NCBI GenBank assembly: GCA_024280065.1
Contig: JAJRQX010000071.1
Location: 1 to 5,080 of the forward strand
Reading direction: 5' to 3'
Length of the DNA: 5,080 nt
Source of the DNA: Aquificota bacterium
GTDB lineage: Bacteria; Aquificota; Aquificia; Aquificales; Aquificaceae
In this document: in pieces, positions 1 to 4,783 of the stretch
How positions within the stretch are numbered: the first letter of the stretch is position 1
Layout: each line of letters opens with the position of its first letter
Position numbers and translations under genes: made by a program
Notes under the pieces: model-generated
Databases searched by the model: none
What the model was told of the DNA's origin: nothing
The model's input: the letters and a program-made list of their open reading frames with translations, nothing else

Positions 1-585
1 CCTTAGCTCCTTTCCGGTCCTGGGGACACACCTCTCTATCCTGATATCCTCAAACTCCCTTTCGGTCAGCTTTCCCTCTTCCGGCAGGTCAATACCTGAT
101 AGGTCACCTATTATGTCGTAGCCCTCCTCCCTGATCCTGACGTCGTTCCTCGCCACTATTCCGAACTCTGTCTCCCTGAACTCACCGTTCCTAAGGTCAC
201 CTCCTATCAGGTCCTTCACGAACTCCCCGGAGCCTTCACCGAAAAGGAATATGTGGTCCATATCTTCGCTCACGTCCTCAAACTTGACCTTTAAAGAGAG
301 CTTGAGTTTTGTGAACTCCTCTATAACCCTATCCGCGGGAAGCTCCGTATCTATGAGGAAGTGGTCTCTGAATCTGTAAACGAACATGTCTCCTACGGGT
401 TGGCCGTTGGGTCTCAGCCAGAGGTTATAGTTAAAGGTTCCCGGCCTCAGGGATCTTATATCGTTGGTGAGGAGTCCGTGGAGGAAGTGGGTGTGTTCCT
501 CCTGGGCGGTCATCCCCCTCATCATGAGCTTGAGCTTTTCCCCTGAGACTTTAACCTTTGAACGCCTCAGCCTTACCCATCTCAT
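1..585 (-). CDS. ygfZ: YgfZ/GcvT-like folate-binding protein (C-terminus cut off by window edge)
   Basis: The first 195 codons are visible and the frame is open to position 1, so the C-terminal part is outside the window. Residues 34-45 (FLHGLLTNDIRS) and the following YNLWLRPNGQPVGDMFVYR match the YgfZ/GcvT fold; both families have 'FLQG..TND' then 'G...D..vyr'. Near the edge, RIERCVPRTGKEL matches the 'R.E.g.P..GkE' segment. The roughly 40-residue GcvT N-terminus is missing, which favours YgfZ over the glycine-cleavage T protein. YgfZ proteins bind tetrahydrofolate and assist Fe-S-dependent enzymes such as the tRNA methylthiolase MiaB. The diagnostic K-G-C-Y-x-G-Q-E motif would lie beyond the window, so the split from GcvT is not fully proven. 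The ATG at 585 is the first start after an in-frame TGA at 604-606. It lies 10 nt after the ribD stop and has no good Shine-Dalgarno, so expression probably depends on read-through from ribD. Confidence 0.8.
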   Translation of the reverse strand, partial: MRWVRLRRSKVKVSGEKLKLMMRGMTAQEEHTHFLHGLLTNDIRSLRPGTFNYNLWLRPNGQPVGDMFVYRFRDHFLIDTELPADRVIEEFTKLKLSLKVKFEDVSEDMDHIFLFGEGSGEFVKDLIGGDLRNGEFRETEFGIVARNDVRIREEGYDIIGDLSGIDLPEEGKLTEREFEDIRIERCVPRTGKELR

Positions 586-595
586 GGCTAAAAGA

Positions 596-1684
596 CTACC
601 ACTTCAGCTCCCTCCTTTCCATGACAGGGACATACTCAAAGACCCTCTCCTCTCCGATCCTTATCTCCCTCCTCAGCCTGAGCCTCAGGGCTCCCTCCAC
701 CCTCTCCACGCCGAGGTCTCCTATGCCCAAACCCTCTCCCATTATCTTCGGTGCCTGAAAGACCACAACCCTATCAAAGAGTTTTTCCTTTAAAAACTGC
801 GTGATCGTATAGCCGCCACCTTCAACGAGAAGGTGGACAACGCCCCTCCTCTTAAGATAACTCAGGACTTCCCATAGGTTTATCTCCTTCATCGGGATCA
901 GTTCCGCTCCTCTCTTCTTCAACCTCTCTTCCTTGGAAGGATCTCTCCTCACGTGAACTATAAACGTCTCGCCCTCCTCCGCGTTCAGGACCTTTGCTTC
1001 CTCCGGGATCTCCAGATCCGGGTCTATGACCACCCTGAGAAGCCTCTTTCTGGTGGGTATGTGCCTTACGGTGAGCTGTGGATCGTCCCTGAGGACCGTG
1101 TTTATACCTACCAATACCGCGCTCGCCTCAAGTCTTAGCCTGTGGGCGAACCTTCTGCTGTTTAAGGAGGTTATCCACTTGCTGTCCCCTGTGATGGTAG
1201 CCATCTTCCCGTCTACCGTCTGGGCAAGCTTTAGGGTGACGTATGGCCTGTCCGAGGTTATGTAGGTGAAGAAGTCCTCGTTCAAAAGCCTCGCCTCTTC
1301 CTTCAGGACACCTACCTCTACCTCTACACCTTCAGACCTCAGCCTCTCTATACCCTTTCCCGAAACCAGAGGATTTAGGTCCTCCGTGGCTACCACCACC
1401 CTTCTCACACCTGACCGTAGTATGGCGTCAACGCAGGGTGGTGTCCTCCCGTAGTGGGTGCAAGGTTCAAGGCTGACGTACAGGGTTGAACCCTTTGCGT
1501 CTCTTCCCGCCTGCTGAAGGGCCACGGCCTCCGCATGGGGCTTACCCGCTCCCTCGTGAAACCCTATACCGACTATCTCCCCTCCTTTCACCAAGACACA
1601 GCCCACTGTAGGATTCGGGTGTGTAAGACCCTTCCTTCTTCTTGCGAGGGAGAGGGCGAGGGACATGAACCTCTCATCTATCAT
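596..1684 (-). CDS. ribD: Bifunctional riboflavin biosynthesis protein RibD (deaminase + reductase)
   Basis: This 362-residue protein has the usual RibD length and two-domain order. Residues 1 to about 145 are the zinc cytidine-deaminase-like domain, with PHAE (H50, catalytic E52) and PCTHYGRTPPC (C75 and C84) as zinc ligands. Residues from about 147 are the dihydrofolate-reductase-like reductase domain, with RPYVTLKLAQTVDGK, WITS, LVGINTVLRDDPQLT and LLVEGGG. It deaminates 2,5-diamino-6-ribosylamino-4(3H)-pyrimidinone 5'-phosphate and then reduces the ribosyl side chain with NADPH, steps two and three of riboflavin synthesis in the cytosol. Its ATG overlaps the TGA of the DUF302 gene in an ATGA, with only a weak GGAAGAAG upstream, so translation is probably coupled. 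No other rib gene is in the window, and there is no leader long enough for an FMN riboswitch. All key residues look intact. Confidence 0.97.
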   Translation of the reverse strand: MIDERFMSLALSLARRRKGLTHPNPTVGCVLVKGGEIVGIGFHEGAGKPHAEAVALQQAGRDAKGSTLYVSLEPCTHYGRTPPCVDAILRSGVRRVVVATEDLNPLVSGKGIERLRSEGVEVEVGVLKEEARLLNEDFFTYITSDRPYVTLKLAQTVDGKMATITGDSKWITSLNSRRFAHRLRLEASAVLVGINTVLRDDPQLTVRHIPTRKRLLRVVIDPDLEIPEEAKVLNAEEGETFIVHVRRDPSKEERLKKRGAELIPMKEINLWEVLSYLKRRGVVHLLVEGGGYTITQFLKEKLFDRVVVFQAPKIMGEGLGIGDLGVERVEGALRLRLRREIRIGEERVFEYVPVMERRELKW

Positions 1685-2064
1685 TTAGCCGCTTCTTCCA
1701 TTATCTCCCTTATCTGTTCCTCCACCTTCCTGGCCAAGTCCTCAAGCTGGGGTTCGTTATACATCTTTATCATCTCCGTGGGAGCTATTGTGCTGAGAAC
1801 CGTCTTCCCTTCTTTTTGGAAGATGGATATCCTGCAGGGCATGGCGGTTGATATGTATGGATTCTTGGACAGAACCTCGCTCGCTGCCTTCGGCTGGCAC
1901 ACCTCAACTATCACGCACCCGTAGTCTATCGGGAAACCCTTTGACTCCAGGATCTTGGTGACCTCGTGAACGCTCATGACGCCGAAGCCCTTTGACTTGG
2001 CTATCTCCTCAAGCTTTTGCCTGACCTCCTCAACACCCTTAGATGTCTCAACGTTTATCAGCAT
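1681..2064 (-). CDS. DUF302 family protein of unknown function
   Basis: This is a 127-residue cytosolic protein without signal peptide or membrane segment. It fits the DUF302 pattern: an N-terminal 'V..vr.kLe.ia..kGFgV' segment, then IVEVCQPKAASEVL (residues 52-65), MPCRISIF (75-82) and a C-terminal helix rich in Glu and Lys (about 107-127). The two cysteines at the family-typical positions are C56 and C77; C50 is a third. The family has no agreed function. Some members occur near sulfur, haem or redox genes, and the paired cysteines make a redox or ligand-binding role thinkable, but that is inference. The ATG at 2064 has an excellent AGGAGGT at 2072-2078. The gene overlaps the LptE-like gene by 17 bp upstream and ribD by 4 bp downstream, so it belongs to the same transcript. 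Confidence 0.85.
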   Translation of the reverse strand: MLINVETSKGVEEVRQKLEEIAKSKGFGVMSVHEVTKILESKGFPIDYGCVIVEVCQPKAASEVLSKNPYISTAMPCRISIFQKEGKTVLSTIAPTEMIKMYNEPQLEDLARKVEEQIREIMEEAAK

Positions 2065-2491
2065 CCTTCACACCTCCTCTTAGCTTCTCCAGTATATTCA
2101 AATATAGCTTGTCAAGAAGGTCGTCTATGGCCTTCCTTCTAGGTATGTCTCCAAGCCCACCCGTAGGCAGGGAGTAGGGGACGGAACCGCTTACTGTAAA
2201 CTGTCTACTCCCTGCGGTGACCTTGAGTGTGAGAGACAGGTTGTAGACGCTGACCCTCTGGTCCGGTGTGAAGGCTATCGGGACCTCCCTGAAGGAGACA
2301 ATTCTGACGTTGAGGTCTTTTGCAGAATCATCGCAGGATACAGCGAGCCCGCTCTCTATAACCGCCCTTTCAATGGTTTTAAGGACAGCAAGCCCGAGGT
2401 AGGGATCCCTGTAGGGGTCCCTCTCAACCTTTACACAGAAGGCATTTGCGAAGGCGATCGCAGGAACAAGGATCGCTATGGTCAGCCACAT
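2048..2491 (-). CDS. Secreted LptE-like envelope protein (probable LPS-assembly component)
   Basis: This is a 147-residue exported protein. Residues 1-17 form a signal peptide with a hydrophobic core (LTIAILVPAIAF) and a small-residue exit (A-N-A), so cleavage near residue 15-17 is likely. The mature part has the LptE layout: a first helix with AVLKTIERAVIESGL (35-49), beta strands DLNVRIVSF and SVYNLSLTLKV (59-67, 81-91), a strand FTVSGSVPYS, then a C-terminal helix DIPRRKAIDDLLDKLYLNILEKL (115-137). LptE is the lipoprotein that plugs LptD and helps deliver lipopolysaccharide to the outer membrane. The assignment rests on pattern and length, not on a diagnostic motif. C19 follows the signal peptide, but the residues before it (N-A-F) do not make a normal lipobox, so lipidation is doubtful. 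ATG 2491 has GGGAG 8 nt upstream and overlaps coaD by 10 bp. Alternative: another small periplasmic protein. Confidence 0.6.
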   Translation of the reverse strand: MWLTIAILVPAIAFANAFCVKVERDPYRDPYLGLAVLKTIERAVIESGLAVSCDDSAKDLNVRIVSFREVPIAFTPDQRVSVYNLSLTLKVTAGSRQFTVSGSVPYSLPTGGLGDIPRRKAIDDLLDKLYLNILEKLRGGVKDADKR

Positions 2492-2964
2492 CCGAACTTC
2501 TCCCTCAGCTTTCTCGCTACGTAAGGGTGGACTATACCTTCAAGGTTACCGCAGTAGGAGGCTATGTCCCTTACTATGGTTGAGCTTATGTGTATGAACT
2601 CCTGCGAGGGCATCATGAAGACCGTCTCAACCCCTGCCAGCCTGAAATTGGTGAGGGCTATCTGAAGTTCATACTCAAAGTCTGTAAAGAGTCTCACACC
2701 CCTCACTATTGTGTCTATGCCTTCCTTCTTCATGAAGTCAACAAGAAGAGAGTCAAAACTCTTCACCTCAACCCTGTCCTTTATGTGCTCCACCATCCTC
2801 CTGAACATCTCAAGGCGGTCCTCTATGGGAAAGAGAAGATCCTTCCTGGGTCTTACCGCCACCGCAACCACCACTCTGTCAAAGATCTTCAAGCTCCTCT
2901 CCACTATGTCCAGGTGTCCGAGGTGAGGCGGGTCAAAGGTCCCCGGGTAAACCGCCCTCTTCAC
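2482..2964 (-). CDS. coaD: Phosphopantetheine adenylyltransferase (PPAT)
   Basis: CoaD transfers AMP from ATP to 4'-phosphopantetheine to give dephospho-CoA, the fourth step from pantothenate to CoA in the cytosol. With the GTG start chosen here it has 160 residues, the family's usual length. Visible motifs are YPGTFDP (6-12), the nucleotidyltransferase H-x-G-H (residues 14-17), the RGVRLFTDFEYEL segment (88-100) that lines the active site, and ISSTIVR (126-132). I prefer GTG at 2964 over ATG at 2979. The protein then begins MKRAVYPGTFDP as in homologues, GGAGG at 2970-2974 sits 5 nt upstream, and the GTG overlaps the rsmD TGA in a GTGA coupling site. The longer form adds five residues and has no Shine-Dalgarno. 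The 3' end overlaps the LptE-like gene by 10 bp. Confidence 0.96.
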   Translation of the reverse strand: MKRAVYPGTFDPPHLGHLDIVERSLKIFDRVVVAVAVRPRKDLLFPIEDRLEMFRRMVEHIKDRVEVKSFDSLLVDFMKKEGIDTIVRGVRLFTDFEYELQIALTNFRLAGVETVFMMPSQEFIHISSTIVRDIASYCGNLEGIVHPYVARKLREKFGCG

Positions 2965-3419
2965 GGTACCCTCCTCCATATGGAAAGGACCGTATCACCG
3001 TAAACCCTCTCCTCGTCGGGGTCAAAGCGGGTCCGTTTGTCGTGCTCAAGTATGAAAACACCTCCTGGCTTCAAGACCTTCAGGACTCTATCTATCAGGT
3101 CCCTGTATCTGCTGTATCCGTAAGGTGGGTCCGCGAAGACTATGTCCGGCTCGGCATCAAGCCTTACCAGGAATCTCAAGGCGTCGCCCACCACCACCCT
3201 GCCTCTGGCCTTGTCCCTTATCCTCTTTGCCCTCACCGGGTTCTTCTCCACAAATATAACCTCAGCCCCCCTCCTCTCAGCTTCAAGACCGATCTGCCCC
3301 GTTCCCGCAAAGAGGTCCAGAAAGAGGAGACCCCTTATATCTCCGAGAATGTTAAAGAGGGCGTTTTTAACAAGGGAGGGTGTGGGTCTAAGATCTCCTG
3401 ATCTCCTTGTCTTTTTCAC
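2961..3419 (-). CDS. rsmD: 16S rRNA (guanine966-N2)-methyltransferase, RsmD family, short N-terminus
   Basis: This is a 152-residue Rossmann-fold methyltransferase of the RsmD type. It shows RPTPSLVKNALFNIL (11-25, the 'RPT..rvreAlFniL' signature), the SAM-binding DLFAGTG (35-41), FVEKN (56-60, acidic end of strand 2), GDALRFL, the catalytic DPPY (97-100) and LKPGGVFILEH (116-126). The family methylates N2 of G966 in 16S rRNA during 30S assembly. It is about 30 residues shorter than E. coli RsmD and lacks the usual start 'RIIgG..kGrkL'. An in-frame TAA lies 10-12 nt upstream of the GTG, so this end is the true limit unless there is a sequencing error. The GTG at 3419 has no Shine-Dalgarno and sits 2 nt from the predicted transcription start, which suggests a leaderless message. 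It is the first gene of the minus-strand run, a position where coaD often follows rsmD in bacteria. Confidence 0.92.
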   Translation of the reverse strand: MKKTRRSGDLRPTPSLVKNALFNILGDIRGLLFLDLFAGTGQIGLEAERRGAEVIFVEKNPVRAKRIRDKARGRVVVGDALRFLVRLDAEPDIVFADPPYGYSRYRDLIDRVLKVLKPGGVFILEHDKRTRFDPDEERVYGDTVLSIWRRVP

Positions 3420-3435
3420 AGAAAACGATTATACT
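3407..3435 (+). promoter_or_regulatory. Predicted sigma-70-type promoter of speD
   Basis: A -35-like TTGTCT (3407-3412, four of six matches to TTGACA) and a -10 TATACT (3430-3435, five of six matches to TATAAT) are separated by exactly 17 bp. Transcription would begin near 3442, giving an 80-nt leader before the speD ATG and 24 nt before the small upstream ORF. The -35 lies inside the 5' end of rsmD, and the -10 shares four bases with the opposing rsmD -10. Confidence 0.6.
3428..3433 (-). promoter_or_regulatory. Predicted -10 box for the rsmD-coaD-ribD run
   Basis: Read on the minus strand, this is a perfect TATAAT. With normal spacing, transcription would start near 3421, only 2 nt before the rsmD GTG. 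No good -35 hexamer stands 16-18 bp upstream: that slot holds CCTCCT, and TTGGAA at 3446-3451 is only 12 bp away. The call therefore rests on the -10 alone. It overlaps the speD -10 on the other strand. Confidence 0.5.
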
Positions 3436-3465
3436 ATGTATTTGCTTCCAAGGAGGTGCTTTATC

Positions 3466-3552
3466 ATGAGGCGTCTTATTCTGTTCAAACTCTTCAAAAA
3501 CTTTTCAAGGGAGGATAGGAAATGGCAAAGACCCTCGGACTGCATATCCTAG
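3466..3552 (+). CDS. Candidate upstream ORF / leader peptide overlapping speD start (28 aa)
   Basis: An ATG is preceded by AAGGAGGTG at 3450-3458, one of the longest matches to the anti-Shine-Dalgarno in the window, ending 7 nt before the ATG. The ORF encodes 28 residues and stops at TAG 3550-3552. It runs through the speD Shine-Dalgarno and overlaps the first 31 nt of speD in another frame. The peptide is basic and partly hydrophobic (MRRLILFKLFKNF, then REDRKWQRP), with no recognised domain. It could be a regulatory leader peptide whose translation limits or couples speD, a short membrane-active peptide, or a chance ORF. The strong ribosome site argues against pure chance, but nothing shows that it is conserved. 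The triple TTCAA at 3484, 3493 and 3504 is part of its LFKLFKNF coding. Confidence 0.4.
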   Translation: MRRLILFKLFKNFSREDRKWQRPSDCIS

Positions 3553-3923
3553 CGGACCTTTACGGAGTGGAGGCGGAGAAGATTGACCGTGTTGAGGACG
3601 TAAAAAACCTCCTTGAAACCGCCGTCAAGGTAGCTGACCTCACAAAGATATCTTCCCACTACTACCAGTTCCAGCCCCACGGAGCTACGGGAGTGATCCT
3701 GCTTGCGGAGTCCCATATATCCATACACACCTGGCCCGAACATCGTCTCGCCACGGTGGACGTCTACACCTGCGGAGACCCCCAGAAAGCCCACAGGGCT
3801 ATGGAGTTCATTGTTGAGACCCTCAAGCCCGAGAGGGTGGTTAAGAAGGTCCACCAGAGGGGTCTCCTGGAGGACAGGCAGTCCGAGGAGTTCCGAAGTA
3901 TTCTTACGGGATCAGCCCTTTGA
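3522..3923 (+). CDS. speD: S-adenosylmethionine decarboxylase proenzyme (pyruvoyl type)
   Basis: SpeD removes the carboxyl group of S-adenosylmethionine to supply the aminopropyl group for spermidine and longer polyamines. The 133-residue length fits the short prokaryotic class seen in Thermotoga and Aquifex. The proenzyme cuts itself between E63 and S64 within [14 protein letters not shown] (60-73), and S64 becomes the pyruvoyl cofactor. H69 and C84 (in VDVYTCGDP) match the catalytic His and Cys of the Thermotoga maritima enzyme (H68, C83). All are present, so the enzyme should be active. The ATG has GGGAGG at 3509-3514, 7 nt upstream. No speE or speB is next to it; the aminopropyltransferase must lie elsewhere. 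It is the only plus-strand gene of recognised family here, placed between two minus-strand blocks, and its 3' end overlaps the slipin gene by 12 bp. Confidence 0.97.
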   Translation: MAKTLGLHILADLYGVEAEKIDRVEDVKNLLETAVKVADLTKISSHYYQFQPHGATGVILLAESHISIHTWPEHRLATVDVYTCGDPQKAHRAMEFIVETLKPERVVKKVHQRGLLEDRQSEEFRSILTGSAL

Positions 3924-3927
3924 TCCC
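3908..3927. terminator. Perfect inverted repeat holding both convergent stop codons; weak bidirectional terminator candidate
   Basis: GGGATCA (3908-3914), a 6-nt loop (GCCCTT) and TGATCCC (3921-3927) form a perfect 7-bp stem. The right arm starts with the speD TGA; the left arm read on the minus strand starts with the slipin TGA. On the plus strand TTCTTG follows the stem, a short pyrimidine-rich tail, so it might end speD transcription weakly. On the minus strand no T-run follows, so intrinsic termination of the slipin transcript here is doubtful. It is the only candidate terminator visible between the two converging genes. Confidence 0.45.
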
Positions 3928-4775
3928 TTCTTGCCCTTTCCTAAGAGTTCTATGAACTCAAAGGGGAAGGGGAAGACTACCATCTTCGCGTTCTGAAGGC
4001 CTATCGTGTGCAGGGTCTCTAAGTATCTCAGCTGTATGGCTATGGGTTCTGTTGCGAGTATTCTCGCAGCTTCAAGGAGCTTCTGAGCTGCCTGGTACTC
4101 CGCTTCAGCGGAGATTATCTTTGCCCTTCTTTCTCTTTCCGCCTCCGCCTGACGTGCTATCGCCTTCCTCAGGTCATCGGGCAGATCTATCTTCTTCAGC
4201 TCAACACCCACCACCTTCACACCCCAAGGATCCGTCTGCCTGTCTATGATCTCTTGGAGCTTCAGGTTTATCTTTTCCCTCTGGGAGAGGAGTTCGTCCA
4301 GCTCCGCCTCACCGCACACGCTCCTCAGCGTCGTCTGGGCTATCTGGGAGGTAGCGTAAAAGTAGTCCTCCACCTCAACTATAGCCTTCACGGGGTCCAC
4401 AACCCTGAAGTAGACAACAGCATCAACCTGAACGGAAACGTTGTCCTTGGTTATTATGTCCTGGGTAGGAACGTCAAGGGTAACTGTCCTTAAAGACACC
4501 CTCACTATACGGTCAATGATCGGTATGATGATTATGAGTCCAGGACCTTTTGAGCCTATGACCCTACCGAGTCTGAAGACGACCGCCCTTTCATACTCTG
4601 GGATTATCTTGATGGCGGCGATCAGGAATATAACACCGAGGATGATAAGAACAACCAGGGGTGAGAATACCATAGCCAAACCTCCAAGGTATTTGAGCAG
4701 GTTGCCCCCGAAGGCTAAGGCTATGAAAACGGCCACGAAGATGAGAAAGGGAAGAGCTTCAAGGAAACCTCTCAT
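3912..4775 (-). CDS. Slipin / stomatin-like SPFH-domain membrane protein
   Basis: This 287-residue protein starts with two hydrophobic stretches (about 8-23 and 34-57) and then a complete slipin SPFH domain: [12 protein letters not shown] (60-71), [64 protein letters not shown] helical region follows with the slipin signature [19 protein letters not shown] (208-226), and the C-terminus is [10 protein letters not shown] before a Lys/Gly tail. Slipins form ring oligomers on the inner membrane and are linked to membrane-domain organisation and protein quality control, often with a partner NfeD protease; no nfeD gene is in view. I chose ATG 4775 because GAGG at 4782-4785 lies 6 nt upstream. A GTG at 4787, which overlaps the argJ TGA as GTGA, would add four residues but has a poorly spaced ribosome site. 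Either way translation is likely coupled to argJ. Confidence 0.93.
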   Translation of the reverse strand: MRGFLEALPFLIFVAVFIALAFGGNLLKYLGGLAMVFSPLVVLIILGVIFLIAAIKIIPEYERAVVFRLGRVIGSKGPGLIIIIPIIDRIVRVSLRTVTLDVPTQDIITKDNVSVQVDAVVYFRVVDPVKAIVEVEDYFYATSQIAQTTLRSVCGEAELDELLSQREKINLKLQEIIDRQTDPWGVKVVGVELKKIDLPDDLRKAIARQAEAERERRAKIISAEAEYQAAQKLLEAARILATEPIAIQLRYLETLHTIGLQNAKMVVFPFPFEFIELLGKGKKGSKG

Positions 4776-4783
4776 AGCCCACC

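Noticed and set aside
464..793. 109-codon plus-strand ORF across the ribD/ygfZ junction
   Set aside because: It lies antisense to two recognised minus-strand genes, is Leu/Pro/Ser-rich as expected for a shadow frame, and has no ribosome site.
1685..1750. Possible FMN riboswitch before ribD
   Set aside because: The region upstream of ribD is the coding end of the DUF302 gene with a 4-bp overlap; there is no leader.
2395..2425. Repeated GGATCCCT/GGGTCCCT stretch
   Set aside because: It encodes R-D-P-Y-R-D-P-Y in the LptE-like protein; a short local coding duplication, not a regulatory repeat.
2590..3003. 137-codon plus-strand ORF opposite coaD
   Set aside because: Exact shadow of coaD with no domain of its own.
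3142..3465. Plus-strand open frame running into the 28-codon upstream ORF
   Set aside because: It is antisense to rsmD, has no Shine-Dalgarno at its first ATG, and the predicted plus-strand promoter start lies at 3442; only the part from 3466 has a ribosome site.
3484..3508. Three TTCAA copies spaced 9 and 11 bp apart
   Set aside because: Spacing is irregular and the copies follow from Phe-Lys/Ser codons in an A/T-rich stretch; not enough for an operator or repeat array.
3442..3521. Possible SAM or polyamine riboswitch in the speD leader
   Set aside because: The 80-nt leader has no stable paired stem that I can see, and most of it is taken up by the small ORF; no match to a SAM-riboswitch core.
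3549..3854. 101-codon minus-strand ORF antisense to speD
   Set aside because: Shadow of speD, whose pyruvoyl, His and Cys residues are all intact; no ribosome site and no recognisable domain.
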